In this document: in pieces, positions 7,525 to 15,429 of the stretch
How positions within the stretch are numbered: the stretch's first letter is position 1
Layout of the letters: each line of letters begins with the position of its first letter
Source: Sphingobacteriales bacterium
GTDB taxonomy: Bacteria > Bacteroidota > Bacteroidia > Sphingobacteriales > Sphingobacteriaceae
Direction of reading: 5' to 3'
DNA length: 64,000 bases
Assembly: GCA_028288165.1 (NCBI GenBank)
Contig: JAQBOG010000033.1
Location: forward strand, 1-64,000
The notes under the pieces: model-generated
The model's database searches: none
What the model was told of the DNA's origin: nothing
What the model saw: the letters and a program-made list of their open reading frames with translations, nothing else
Position numbers and translations under genes: made by a program

Positions 7525-10500
7525 ATGAATAACATCAGAGAAGAATTAAAGAAACGTATTTTGGTTATCGATGGCGCAATGGGCACCATGATACAGCGTT
7601 ACCAATTAACGGAAGAGGATTTTCGTGGAGAAAGATTTAAAAATCATCCATCTGACGTTAGAGGCAACAATGATTTATTAAACCTCACCCGGCCAGACAT
7701 TATTAAAGCTATTCATGCCGAATATATGGAGGCTGGTGCAGATATTATTGAAACAAATACTTTCAGTACGCAACGTATTTCCATGGCAGATTATGGGATG
7801 GAAGATTTGTCGTACGAAATGAGTTTTGAAGGAGCTCGCATTGCCAAAGAAGTAGCGACAGAATTTACTTTACGTAATCCTGATAAGCCTCGGTTTGTGG
7901 CCGGAGCATTAGGGCCAACTACAAAAATGGCTTCCATGTCTCCTGATGTGAATGACCCAGGTTACCGGGCAGTCACTTTTCAGGAACTAGTTGATGCCTA
8001 TTACGAGCAAATTAAAGGTTTAATGGAAGGTGGTGCTGATCTGCTTTTATTTGAAACAATTACTGATACATTAATTACAAAAGCTGCCCTTTTCGCAGTT
8101 AAACAATACGAAGACGACCTAAAAAAGTCCCTCTCTTCTGGAGAGGGATTTAGGGTGAGGCTACCAATAGACATCATGATTTCTGGCACCATTACCGATG
8201 CCAGTGGTCGTACTTTATCCGGCCAAACCGTAGAAGCTTTTTTAAACTCCGTTAGCCATGCAAACATTTTAAGCATCGGTTTAAATTGTGCGTTGGGCGC
8301 AAAAGATATGCGTCCGCATATTGAAGAACTTTCGGAAAAAGCGTCAGTTTATATTTCTGCCTATCCGAATGCTGGTTTACCGAATGAATTTGGTGCCTAT
8401 GATGAAGTACCTCATGAAACTGCGCATTTGGTAGAGGATTTTATTCAGAACGGTTTTGTAAATATTGTGGGTGGTTGCTGCGGAACTACACCCGAGCACA
8501 TAAAATGCATTGCCGAAAAAGCAACAAAATATCCGCCTCGCATTCCAGCTGTAACTGAACCTTATCTTCGCTTAAGCGGATTAGAACCGGTTACTTTAAC
8601 CCCTGAAACAAATTTTGTAAACATTGGCGAACGTACCAACGTGACGGGCTCTCCTAAGTTTTCCAAGCTAATTTTAAGTGGAAATTTTGAAGAAGCTTTA
8701 TCAGTAGCCCGCCAACAAGTTGAAGGTGGTGCCCAAATCATCGATGTAAATATGGATGAAGGGATGCTTGATTCTGAAGCGGCAATGGTTAAATTTTTAA
8801 ACTTGATTGCTTCTGAACCTGATATATGTAAGCTTCCAATCATGGTAGATTCATCTAAATGGAGCGTGATTGAAGCCGGATTAAAATGTTTACAAGGGAA
8901 GGGAATTGTAAATTCCATCTCACTAAAAGAAGGCGAAGAAAAGTTTAAAGAATACGCAAATAAAATAAAACAATACGGTGCAGCAGTTGTAGTGATGGCT
9001 TTTGATGAGGATGGTCAAGCCGATTCATTGGAGCGTCGTAAGGAAATTTGCCAACGTTCTTATGATATTTTAGTAAACGAGGTTAACTTCCTTCCCCAGG
9101 ATATTATTTTCGATCCAAATATTTTAACCGTTGCCACGGGATTAGAAGAACATAATAATTATGCAGTTGATTTTATAAATGCTACTCGCTGGATTAAAGA
9201 GAATTTACCGCTTGCAAAAGTAAGCGGTGGAGTAAGTAATATTTCATTCTCCTTCCGAGGAAACAATACCGTTCGGGAAGCCATGCACTCTGCCTTTCTT
9301 TATCATGCAATCAAAGCCGGTTTAGATATGGGTATTGTGAATGCTGGTATGTTAGAAGTTTACGAAGAAATTCCAAAAGATTTGCTCGAACTGGTGGAAG
9401 ATGTTCTTTTAAATCGTCGTCTGGATGCTACTGAACGTTTAGTTGAATTTGCCGATACCATTAAAACTAAAGGGAAAGTTGTTGTAAAGGATGAAGAGTG
9501 GCGAAAAGACACCGTTGAAAAACGCTTATCTCATTCATTGGTTAAAGGTATCATCGATTATTTGGATGACGATGTAGAAGAAGCCCGCCAGAAATATGCT
9601 AAACCTTTAGAAGTTATTGAAGGGCCGTTGATGGACGGAATGGGTATCGTTGGGGATTTATTCGGACAAGGGAAAATGTTTTTGCCACAAGTTGTAAAAT
9701 CAGCCCGGGTTATGAAAAAAGCCGTTGCTTATCTTCTCCCGTTTATTGAAGAAGAAAAGCTAAACAATGCCGATAGCAATCAGCGTAAAAATGCCGGTAA
9801 AGTATTAATGGCAACCGTAAAAGGTGATGTTCATGACATCGGTAAAAACATCGTAGGTGTAGTTTTAGCTTGTAATAACTTTGAGGTGATTGATTTGGGT
9901 GTAATGGTTCCTGCTCAAAGAATTATTGAGGAAGCCAAAAAACACAATGTAGATATTATTGGATTAAGCGGGCTAATTACTCCTTCGCTTGATGAAATGG
10001 TTCATTTCGCTAAAGAAATGGAACGTGAAGGATTTACAATTCCGTTGATAATTGGAGGTGCAACAACTTCTCGCATTCACGCTGCTGTTAAAATTGCTCC
10101 CAACTACTCTGGCCCAACAGTTCATGTTCTTGATGCATCTAGAAGTGTCACCGTTTGTAGCACCTTAATGAGCGATGACAATAAGGATGAGTATACAAAA
10201 AACATTCGTGCCGAGTATGATAAAGCTCGTGAAGCACATCTAAATAAAAAAACAGACAAGCAATTCAAGTCAATTGAAGAAGCCCGGAAAAATAAATATC
10301 AAATTTCTTTAGATAGTGCGATTGCCCCCAAGCCTAAGTTTTTAGGGACAAAGGTTTTCGAAGATTACTCACTGAAAGAACTTGTTCCATATATAGACTG
10401 GACACCGTTTTTCCATACGTGGGAATTACGCGGCAGTTATCCTCGCATTTTTGAAGATAAATTTGTAGGAGAAGAAGCGAAAAAATTATTTGATGAAGCT

Positions 10501-11349
10501 CAAATACTCTTAAAACAAATCGTTGACGAAAAGCTGTTAACTGCAAAAGGAGTAATCGGTTTCTGGCCAGCAAACTCGGTTGGAGATGATATCGTTTTGG
10601 AAGTTGAAAGTCAATCAAACGTTGAAGGTTCTGTATTGAAAGTTGAAGGTGCCGTTTTAGGTACTAAAGACAACCCACAACCTCCAACACACAACTTACA
10701 ACTTGAACAACCACAACTTACAACCCACAACTCACAACAAATTATCATTCACACCCTTCGTCAGCAAGCTGAAAAAGCAGCGGGCGAACCTTATTATGCT
10801 TTATCAGACTTTGTAGCACCAAAAGAAAGTGGAATTCAGGATTATTTTGGTGGCTTTGCTGTTACAACCGGTATTGGCTGCGATGAGCTGGTAGCTAAAT
10901 ATGAAGCAGATCACGATGACTATAACAGCATCATGGTTAAAGCTTTGGCGGACCGTTTAGCTGAAGCTTTCGCAGAGCGGATGCACGAGCTGGTAAGAAC
11001 TGAATATTGGGGTTATGCTAAAGAAGAAACGCTTAGTAAAGAGGAATTAATTAAGGAAAAGTATGCTGGTATTCGTCCTGCTCCAGGCTATCCGGCTTGC
11101 CCTGATCATACCGAAAAAGAAACCTTATTTAATTTATTAGATGCTGAAAACAGGATTGGTTTACATCTTACCGAAAGTTACGCCATGTACCCAACCGCGG
11201 CTGTTAGTGGCTTTTATTTCGCTCATCAAGAATCACGTTATTTTGGCCTAGGAAAAATATCAAAAGATCAGGTTGAGGATTATGCGATCCGTAAAAACAT
11301 GCCATTGGAAGAAGTTGAAAGATGGCTAAGCCCGAATTTGGGATACTAA
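7525..11349 (+). CDS. metH: Cobalamin-dependent methionine synthase
   Basis: MetH transfers a methyl group from 5-methyltetrahydrofolate to homocysteine through B12. All four modules are present. The homocysteine domain has zinc ligands GLNCALG (Cys about 254) and GGCCGTTP (about 316-323). The pterin domain starts [10 protein letters not shown] (about 365). The B12 domain has DVHDIG (about 767). The activation domain has [12 protein letters not shown] (about 1186) and [14 protein letters not shown] start at 7525 because the earlier in-frame ATG lies inside a repeat. At 1274 residues it is longer than usual, and two in-frame inserts (about 200-213 and 1027-1072) match dispersed repeat families. 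The SAM-I riboswitch upstream should control it; metF follows. Confidence 0.95.
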   Translation: MNNIREELKKRILVIDGAMGTMIQRYQLTEEDFRGERFKNHPSDVRGNNDLLNLTRPDIIKAIHAEYMEAGADIIETNTFSTQRISMADYGMEDLSYEMSFEGARIAKEVATEFTLRNPDKPRFVAGALGPTTKMASMSPDVNDPGYRAVTFQELVDAYYEQIKGLMEGGADLLLFETITDTLITKAALFAVKQYEDDLKKSLSSGEGFRVRLPIDIMISGTITDASGRTLSGQTVEAFLNSVSHANILSIGLNCALGAKDMRPHIEELSEKASVYISAYPNAGLPNEFGAYDEVPHETAHLVEDFIQNGFVNIVGGCCGTTPEHIKCIAEKATKYPPRIPAVTEPYLRLSGLEPVTLTPETNFVNIGERTNVTGSPKFSKLILSGNFEEALSVARQQVEGGAQIIDVNMDEGMLDSEAAMVKFLNLIASEPDICKLPIMVDSSKWSVIEAGLKCLQGKGIVNSISLKEGEEKFKEYANKIKQYGAAVVVMAFDEDGQADSLERRKEICQRSYDILVNEVNFLPQDIIFDPNILTVATGLEEHNNYAVDFINATRWIKENLPLAKVSGGVSNISFSFRGNNTVREAMHSAFLYHAIKAGLDMGIVNAGMLEVYEEIPKDLLELVEDVLLNRRLDATERLVEFADTIKTKGKVVVKDEEWRKDTVEKRLSHSLVKGIIDYLDDDVEEARQKYAKPLEVIEGPLMDGMGIVGDLFGQGKMFLPQVVKSARVMKKAVAYLLPFIEEEKLNNADSNQRKNAGKVLMATVKGDVHDIGKNIVGVVLACNNFEVIDLGVMVPAQRIIEEAKKHNVDIIGLSGLITPSLDEMVHFAKEMEREGFTIPLIIGGATTSRIHAAVKIAPNYSGPTVHVLDASRSVTVCSTLMSDDNKDEYTKNIRAEYDKAREAHLNKKTDKQFKSIEEARKNKYQISLDSAIAPKPKFLGTKVFEDYSLKELVPYIDWTPFFHTWELRGSYPRIFEDKFVGEEAKKLFDEAQILLKQIVDEKLLTAKGVIGFWPANSVGDDIVLEVESQSNVEGSVLKVEGAVLGTKDNPQPPTHNLQLEQPQLTTHNSQQIIIHTLRQQAEKAAGEPYYALSDFVAPKESGIQDYFGGFAVTTGIGCDELVAKYEADHDDYNSIMVKALADRLAEAFAERMHELVRTEYWGYAKEETLSKEELIKEKYAGIRPAPGYPACPDHTEKETLFNLLDAENRIGLHLTESYAMYPTAAVSGFYFAHQESRYFGLGKISKDQVEDYAIRKNMPLEEVERWLSPNLGY
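8122..8162 (+). repeat. Family B repeat inserted in frame in metH
   Basis: TCCCTCTC (8128-8135) pairs with GAGAGGGA (8141-8148), followed by TTTAGGGTGAGGC. This is the C-run/G-run palindrome plus GGTGAGGC tail that also occurs at 17834-17866. It encodes about 13 residues ([11 protein letters not shown]) in the homocysteine domain and leaves the frame intact. Confidence 0.65.
10600..10740 (+). repeat. Low-complexity repeat inserted in frame in metH
   Basis: GTTGAAAG/GTTGAAGG units on the left face (T)ACAACTT/CACAACTC units on the right, giving an imperfect inverted element. It encodes a Gln/Pro/Thr/His/Asn-rich stretch (for example [20 protein letters not shown]) between the conserved VGDDI and HTLRQQ segments of the activation domain. 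Similar GTTGTAA/GTGAGTT wording occurs in the intergenic stretch at about 22047-22075. Confidence 0.65.
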
Positions 11350-11353
11350 GGTA

Positions 11354-11782
11354 AGTAGCAAGTATATAGTATTAAGATGAAGCATAGCGAAATTAGCACC
11401 ATACTAAGAAATGCACAACTTTAAAGAATTAAAGGTTTGGAAAGCTGCAATGGAAATTTCCAAGTCGGTGTTTATAGCAACTCGACTTTTCCCTTCAGAA
11501 GAAAAATTCACTTTGATCTCACAAATGATGCGAAGTGCCATATCAATTCCATCAAATATTGCCGAAGGTTGTGGCCGAAAATCAAACAAGGAGTTTTATC
11601 AATATTTGAATATTAGCCTAGGCTCATCATTTGAGCTTGAGACACAATTAATTTTGGCTAAAGAGTTCAGATATATTAGCGACTCGAATTTTACCCCTTT
11701 ACAAACACAAATTATTGAAGTTCAACGTATGATAACCGGCTTGCAGAAGAGTCTTAATACTTGATACTTTTTACTTGATACT
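11354..11782 (+). mobile_element. IVS-like unit: four-helix-bundle gene between inverted repeats
   Basis: The left end AGTAGCAAGTA...AGTATTAAG (11354-11376) is an imperfect inverted copy of the right end CTTAATACTTGATACT...ACTTGATACT (11753-11782). The two ends could pair and place the enclosed gene on a stem-loop, as intervening sequences do in 23S rRNA. The unit fits exactly between the metH stop (11349) and the metF start (11785). The right repeat supplies the stop of the enclosed gene. Mobility is inference from this arrangement. Confidence 0.5.
11411..11764 (+). CDS. Four-helix bundle protein, 23S rRNA intervening-sequence family
   Basis: The 117-residue protein begins MHNFKELKVWKAAMEISK and has the family signatures LISQMMRSAISIPSNIAEG and GSSFELETQLILA. 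These are diagnostic of the S23/IVP four-helix bundle family (TIGR02436), first seen in 23S rRNA intervening sequences and related to the Avd accessory protein of diversity-generating retroelements. There is no reverse transcriptase or rRNA gene nearby. The protein is expected to be a basic, possibly nucleic-acid-binding pentameric bundle; its biological role is unknown. It sits between metH and metF, bounded by inverted repeats, and probably rides on the SAM-controlled transcript. Confidence 0.88.
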   Translation: MHNFKELKVWKAAMEISKSVFIATRLFPSEEKFTLISQMMRSAISIPSNIAEGCGRKSNKEFYQYLNISLGSSFELETQLILAKEFRYISDSNFTPLQTQIIEVQRMITGLQKSLNT

Positions 11783-11784
11783 AA

Positions 11785-12741
11785 ATGAAAATTACCGAAC
11801 ATATTGCTAATTCAAACGGCAAAACTTTATTCTCTTTTGAACTTCTTCCGCCGGTAAAGGGCAGAAGTATTGAGGAAATTTACAACGCGATAGATCCATT
11901 GATGGAGTTTAATCCTCCGTTTATTGATGTGACCTACCATCGGGAAGATTACATCTACAAGCAGCAAAATAACGGATTGCTTGAAAAAGTATCTTACCGA
12001 AAACGCCCAGGGACGGTTGCAATTTGTGCAGCTATCATCAATAAATATAAAGTGGATGCTGTTCCGCATTTGATTTGCGGTGGTTTCACCAGAGAGGAAA
12101 CTGAAAATGCCTTAATTGATTTACAGTTTTTAGGTATTGAAAATGTACTGGTTTTGCGAGGTGATGCTCGCCATGCAGATCCAGGGTTCATCCCTACACC
12201 TGGCGGCCATGCTTTTGCAAGCGAATTACTGGAGCAAGTAGTAAATATGAACAATGGATTATATCTCCATGAAGACCATGATAGTTCATTTAAAACTAAC
12301 TTTTGTATTGGAGTTGCCGCTTATCCTGAAAAGCATTTTGAAGCGCCTAATTTAGCTACCGACTTCAAATACCTAAAAAAGAAAGTAGACATGGGTGCTG
12401 AATTTATTGTGACTCAAATGTTTTTCGACAATAATAAGTATAGTGATTTTGTAAAGCTGTGTCGTGAGAATGGCATAAATGTGCCTATTATTCCAGGGCT
12501 TAAACCCATTACCTCTTCGAAGCAAATAATAAGTCTCCCCAAAATTTTCCACTTGGATATTCCTGAAGATTTAAGCAATGCAGTACAAAGCTGTTCTTCA
12601 GAAAAAGATGTAAAAGAAGTTGGAATTGAATGGATGATAAACCAGTGCAAAGAGTTGATGAAGATGGGAGCACCGGTATTACATTTTTATACGATGAGTA
12701 ATCCTGGACCTACGAAAAGAATTGCCGAAGCGATATTTTAG
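11785..12741 (+). CDS. metF: Methylenetetrahydrofolate reductase
   Basis: MetF reduces 5,10-methylene-THF to 5-methyl-THF, the methyl donor used by MetH. The TIM-barrel flavoprotein starts with FSFELLPP (catalytic Glu19) and has the DVTYH strand, LRGD near residue 125 and FIVTQMFFD near 205-213. Its 318 residues are typical of the bacterial enzyme. It is in the same direction as metH, separated only by the IVS-like unit, so the two enzymes of the methyl branch are presumably made from one SAM-regulated transcript. A new promoter follows 19 nt after its stop. Confidence 0.96.
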   Translation: MKITEHIANSNGKTLFSFELLPPVKGRSIEEIYNAIDPLMEFNPPFIDVTYHREDYIYKQQNNGLLEKVSYRKRPGTVAICAAIINKYKVDAVPHLICGGFTREETENALIDLQFLGIENVLVLRGDARHADPGFIPTPGGHAFASELLEQVVNMNNGLYLHEDHDSSFKTNFCIGVAAYPEKHFEAPNLATDFKYLKKKVDMGAEFIVTQMFFDNNKYSDFVKLCRENGINVPIIPGLKPITSSKQIISLPKIFHLDIPEDLSNAVQSCSSEKDVKEVGIEWMINQCKELMKMGAPVLHFYTMSNPGPTKRIAEAIF

Positions 12742-12759
12742 GCTTATATTTTGTTTCTA

Positions 12760-12790
12760 TTTGGATTGTTTCTAAATAATGTGATCTTTG
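12760..12790 (+). promoter_or_regulatory. Promoter of the hypothetical gene at 12808
   Basis: TTTG at 12760-12763, a 19-base spacer and GATCTTTG at 12783-12790 fit the Bacteroidota consensus with one mismatch. The predicted start is about 13 nt before the ATG, so the following gene is probably separate from the met operon. Confidence 0.5.
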
Positions 12791-12807
12791 TATAAATTTT
12801 TAGATAA

Positions 12808-13158
12808 ATGATCCATATCAAAGATCTTGAGCTGTTAGAAGTTTTTAAAACCAATTTTGGTACTGTCTTTCAATCCGACAAACAAAATTGTCTTTACATG
12901 GATTTCGATGGAAAGGTTTCTAAATTTAGCTTTAAGGCACTGAAAGATCTTAAAAAAACAGTCGATAAGATCGACTGGCAATATATGTTGATTAACACAG
13001 AACAAGCCGATATAGAGATTATTCTACAAAACGATCATTGCTTCATATTAAATTCATTACAAATTGCTGCGCTAAAAGACTTACTGCATGGCACATTTGC
13101 AATGTTTCAACTAAACCACATCATCAAAGATTGTCTTCATAGATTAGTAATTAACTAA
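12808..13158 (+). CDS. Hypothetical protein
   Basis: The 116-residue soluble protein has no signal peptide or membrane segment. The pattern is a short basic N-terminal helix, a beta-rich middle (LYMDFDGKVSKFSF) and a C-terminal helix ending LFQLNHIIKDCL-like (actual FQLNHIIKDCLHRL). I do not recognise the family. It has its own promoter and lies just upstream of ferritin in the same direction, but a 93-nt gap separates them, so a shared role in iron handling is only a possibility. Confidence 0.65.
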   Translation: MIHIKDLELLEVFKTNFGTVFQSDKQNCLYMDFDGKVSKFSFKALKDLKKTVDKIDWQYMLINTEQADIEIILQNDHCFILNSLQIAALKDLLHGTFAMFQLNHIIKDCLHRLVIN

Positions 13159-13251
13159 TTTAGACTAAGTTCATATTACAGATTTTCAGTTTTTTGGCAT
13201 TAATAATGATTATCTTGTTAGTAGATGGAAACACCTCTAAAAACTAACGTT

Positions 13252-13779
13252 ATGAAAGATTTGATGCGCCTTAAGAGTTTGCTTTCAACGGATATAGAAG
13301 CACTCTTAAATCAACAAGTAAAGAAAGAAGCCCATTCATCTGCATTATATTTATCAATGGCTTCTTGGTGTGACCGTAATGGTTTTGATGGTTCAGCAAG
13401 TTTTTTCTTCAAACAATCTGACGAGGAAAGACGTCATCAGCTAAAAATCTATAAATATCTTTTAGACATGGGTGCGACTGCACTTTCTCCTGAAATCACT
13501 AACATAAAAATTGAGTTCGGCTCTTTTCGCGAAATATTTGAGGATGCTTTAGAACAAGAAATTTCAATTACCCAATCATTTAAAAACATTGCAGCTCGTT
13601 GTTATAAAGAAAGTGATTTTGTAACCTTAGAGTTTTTAAACTGGTTTTTAAAGGAGCAACGTGAAGAAGAATATATTGCCAGGAGAGCCCTTGAATTATT
13701 TGAAGTGATTGGAGAACAAGGTACTGGTCATTGGGATATTGACAAGACCATTGCAAGCATCAAATATTCAGAAGAATAA
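13252..13779 (+). CDS. ftnA: Ferritin (non-haem iron storage)
   Basis: Ferritins oxidise Fe(II) and store it as a mineral in a 24-mer shell. The four-helix bundle is clear, with ferroxidase ligands in KKEAHSSALY, DEERRHQLK and LEQEISITQ, then LKEQREEE. Length (175-176 residues) fits FtnA. The in-frame ATG at 13225 lies only about 7 nt after a candidate -7 box (TATCTTGT, 13211-13218), and the family N-terminus normally begins shortly before the first helix, so I chose 13252. 13264 is also possible. It is convergent with the ferredoxin gene 16 nt downstream. Confidence 0.92.
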   Translation: MKDLMRLKSLLSTDIEALLNQQVKKEAHSSALYLSMASWCDRNGFDGSASFFFKQSDEERRHQLKIYKYLLDMGATALSPEITNIKIEFGSFREIFEDALEQEISITQSFKNIAARCYKESDFVTLEFLNWFLKEQREEEYIARRALELFEVIGEQGTGHWDIDKTIASIKYSEE

Positions 13780-13795
13780 CAAAGAGTTAAGACAA

Positions 13796-14095
13796 TTATT
13801 CTGCAGCATCCGGAAAGACACCGCTGATTTTTTTTGCCTTTATATTTTCGAGAAGTTTTAAAATATCTTTTGGACTGTACTCTTTAAGCCAAATATTTTG
13901 AGGCTGTAGCGACAGCACAGGCGCAAATTTACATCGGTCTGTACATTCTGTACAAATGATTTCAACATCATCTTCCAGCCCCACTTTCCGCAGATAATGT
14001 TTTAGATGTTTATCCAAATCTTTGCCACCTCGCTTTGAGCATTTACTCCCTGTACATACGTATAACACATTTTCAGGCGTGTGGAACTTACTCAT
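13796..14095 (-). CDS. Thioredoxin-like (2Fe-2S) ferredoxin
   Basis: The 99-residue protein has the four cysteines of the thioredoxin-like 2Fe-2S ferredoxin fold: VCTGSKC near residues 14-20 and CTECTDRCKFAP near 47-58. Relatives are the NuoE C-terminal domain and stand-alone electron carriers. It ends a minus-strand series with the HAD and PIN genes (29 nt after the HAD stop). Its redox partner is not evident. The C-terminal helix (KDILKLLENI) is typical of the family. Confidence 0.85.
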   Translation of the reverse strand: MSKFHTPENVLYVCTGSKCSKRGGKDLDKHLKHYLRKVGLEDDVEIICTECTDRCKFAPVLSLQPQNIWLKEYSPKDILKLLENIKAKKISGVFPDAAE

Positions 14096-14124
14096 AGCTA
14101 CTATGATTTTAGTATACTAAATAT

Positions 14125-14730
14125 CTACAAAATTTCCCGGGAGATCAATTCTTGTTTCAACTGCTCTGATGATTGAAAATGTATGCTATCTATGCCTAAT
14201 TCTCTTGCGGCCAAAACGTTTCTTAAATTATCATCGATAAATAGTGCTTCTTCTGCCTTTACATTATACCTGTTTAATAACAGATTATAAAACAATGGAG
14301 AAGGCTTTCGCATTAACTCGGTTCCGGAAACCACTACGCCATCAAACCAGTTCAAAAAATCAAAGCGCTCTACAGCTATTGGGTACGTTTCTGCCGACCA
14401 ATTTGTTAAAGCATATATTTTGTAGTTTCCACTGTCTTTTAGTTCTTTAAAAATATCAACTGTACCATGAATAGCATCACCAAGCATTTCAGTCCATCTA
14501 CCATAAAACGCCTTTATGTTCTCTTCGTGATCAGGAAAATCTCTTACTAGTAAGTCTGTTGCTTCTTTTAAAGACCTTCCAGCGTCTTGTTCCTCATTCC
14601 AATCAGGTGTACATACATTTTTCAGGAAATGATGCATTTGCTCTTCCTGCTCAAATATTTTTTTGTAAAGGTAAGTTGGGTTCCAATCTATCAGAACTGC
14701 ACCTAAATCGAATATAATGGTGTTAATCAT
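14125..14730 (-). CDS. HAD-family hydrolase (YihX-like)
   Basis: The 201-residue HAD phosphatase starts MINTIIFDLGAVLIDWNP with nucleophile Asp8. Motif II is LTNWSAET (about 107-114), the motif III lysine lies in RKPSPLFYN and motif IV is FIDDN near residue 170. The second residue of the usual DxD is Gly, as in E. coli YihX (alpha-D-glucose-1-phosphatase) and relatives. The alpha-helical cap between motifs I and II makes it subfamily IA. The start codon overlaps the stop of the PIN toxin gene by 4 nt (ATGA), so translation is probably coupled to the toxin-antitoxin operon. Confidence 0.88.
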   Translation of the reverse strand: MINTIIFDLGAVLIDWNPTYLYKKIFEQEEQMHHFLKNVCTPDWNEEQDAGRSLKEATDLLVRDFPDHEENIKAFYGRWTEMLGDAIHGTVDIFKELKDSGNYKIYALTNWSAETYPIAVERFDFLNWFDGVVVSGTELMRKPSPLFYNLLLNRYNVKAEEALFIDDNLRNVLAARELGIDSIHFQSSEQLKQELISREIL

Positions 14731-15152
14731 ACGTTGTCAAAAGCTGTAAGAAAATCTATTGGAGAAAATACCGGCAAGTTAGGAATAGCTGATTTGATGA
14801 AATTTTTATCGAGGGAAATGAAATAGTCCATCTTATGATGCATCGCAGTGTAATATTGCAGGGCATCTTCAATATCCGTCATCCGGGAATTGATAGCGTT
14901 TATAGTTATTTCATGATTGCAATCAATAACTTTAACACTTGATAATAAGTCCAAAATCATATCCTTAATTAATCCCCTGTCATAATACTTGGCAAGGTAG
15001 AAAGAAACAATATGCACTATTGCAGGTGTTACACAGCCTTTAACTTCCCCAGAAAAAACCTTAAGAAACACTTTCTTAGTTTCGGCATAATTCTCTCGTC
15101 TTAGTAAAAAGTCTAAGCAAACATTTGCATCAAGAAGCAGCCTAGAAGCCAT
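14727..15152 (-). CDS. PIN-domain toxin (VapC-like ribonuclease)
   Basis: The 141-residue PIN domain has the acidic residues expected of a Mg-dependent RNase: Asp8 in LLLDANVCLDFLL, Glu95/Asp96 in TDIEDALQYYTA and Asp115 in FISLDKNF. PIN toxins of this type cleave tRNA or rRNA when freed from the antitoxin. The start overlaps the antitoxin gene by 11 nt, the usual coupling in type II modules. It is followed by a translationally coupled HAD gene, which is not a standard component. Confidence 0.88.
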   Translation of the reverse strand: MASRLLLDANVCLDFLLRRENYAETKKVFLKVFSGEVKGCVTPAIVHIVSFYLAKYYDRGLIKDMILDLLSSVKVIDCNHEITINAINSRMTDIEDALQYYTAMHHKMDYFISLDKNFIKSAIPNLPVFSPIDFLTAFDNV

Positions 15153-15387
15153 ACTTAGAAGCTCTTTCTTCGTAATACTGCTTTTTTAGATCCACATCAA
15201 AATCAATTTCAGGCTTAGGTAAGCTTTCAATTAGTTCGATTAAGCTATTTTTTTTCACTGGTTCTTCAACCACCTTTTTAAAGTAGTCTTCTACTAATTC
15301 TGAAACACTTATATGCTTTAAATCTGCATACTCTTTGATTTTGTATACCAGATTTTCATCTACCGTTAAATTCAATCGAGTTTTCAT
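15142..15387 (-). CDS. Ribbon-helix-helix antitoxin (DUF6364-like)
   Basis: The 81-residue protein starts KTRLNLTVDENLVYKIKEYA, the beta strand plus helix of a ribbon-helix-helix DNA-binding domain. The KHISVSELVEDYF helix follows. The acidic/proline C-terminal tail (from about residue 50) is where antitoxins of this kind wrap and block the PIN active site. It is the first gene of the module and is preceded by a 9-bp inverted repeat that is the likely autoregulatory operator. The module lies just downstream of thrC on the same strand. Confidence 0.85.
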   Translation of the reverse strand: MKTRLNLTVDENLVYKIKEYADLKHISVSELVEDYFKKVVEEPVKKNSLIELIESLPKPEIDFDVDLKKQYYEERASKYGF

Positions 15388-15395
15388 ATCATAAA

Positions 15396-15424
15396 TATAC
15401 GCATATATTTAAAAGATGCGTATA
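15396..15424 (-). promoter_or_regulatory. Inverted-repeat operator of the toxin-antitoxin module
   Basis: TATACGCAT (15396-15404) and ATGCGTATA (15416-15424) form a perfect 9-bp inverted repeat with 11 nt between the arms. It lies 9 nt upstream of the antitoxin ATG, where RHH antitoxins usually bind to repress their own operon. It ends 6 nt from the thrC stop. Confidence 0.65.
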
Positions 15425-15429
15425 CAATC

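Noticed and set aside
8562..8918. 118-codon minus-strand reading frame inside metH
   Set aside because: Antisense shadow of conserved MetH coding sequence, with no independent support.
12742..14095. Hypothetical, ferritin and ferredoxin considered as an iron-storage operon
   Set aside because: The ferredoxin gene is on the opposite strand and belongs to another series. The hypothetical gene has its own promoter and is 93 nt from ferritin, so no operon is supported.
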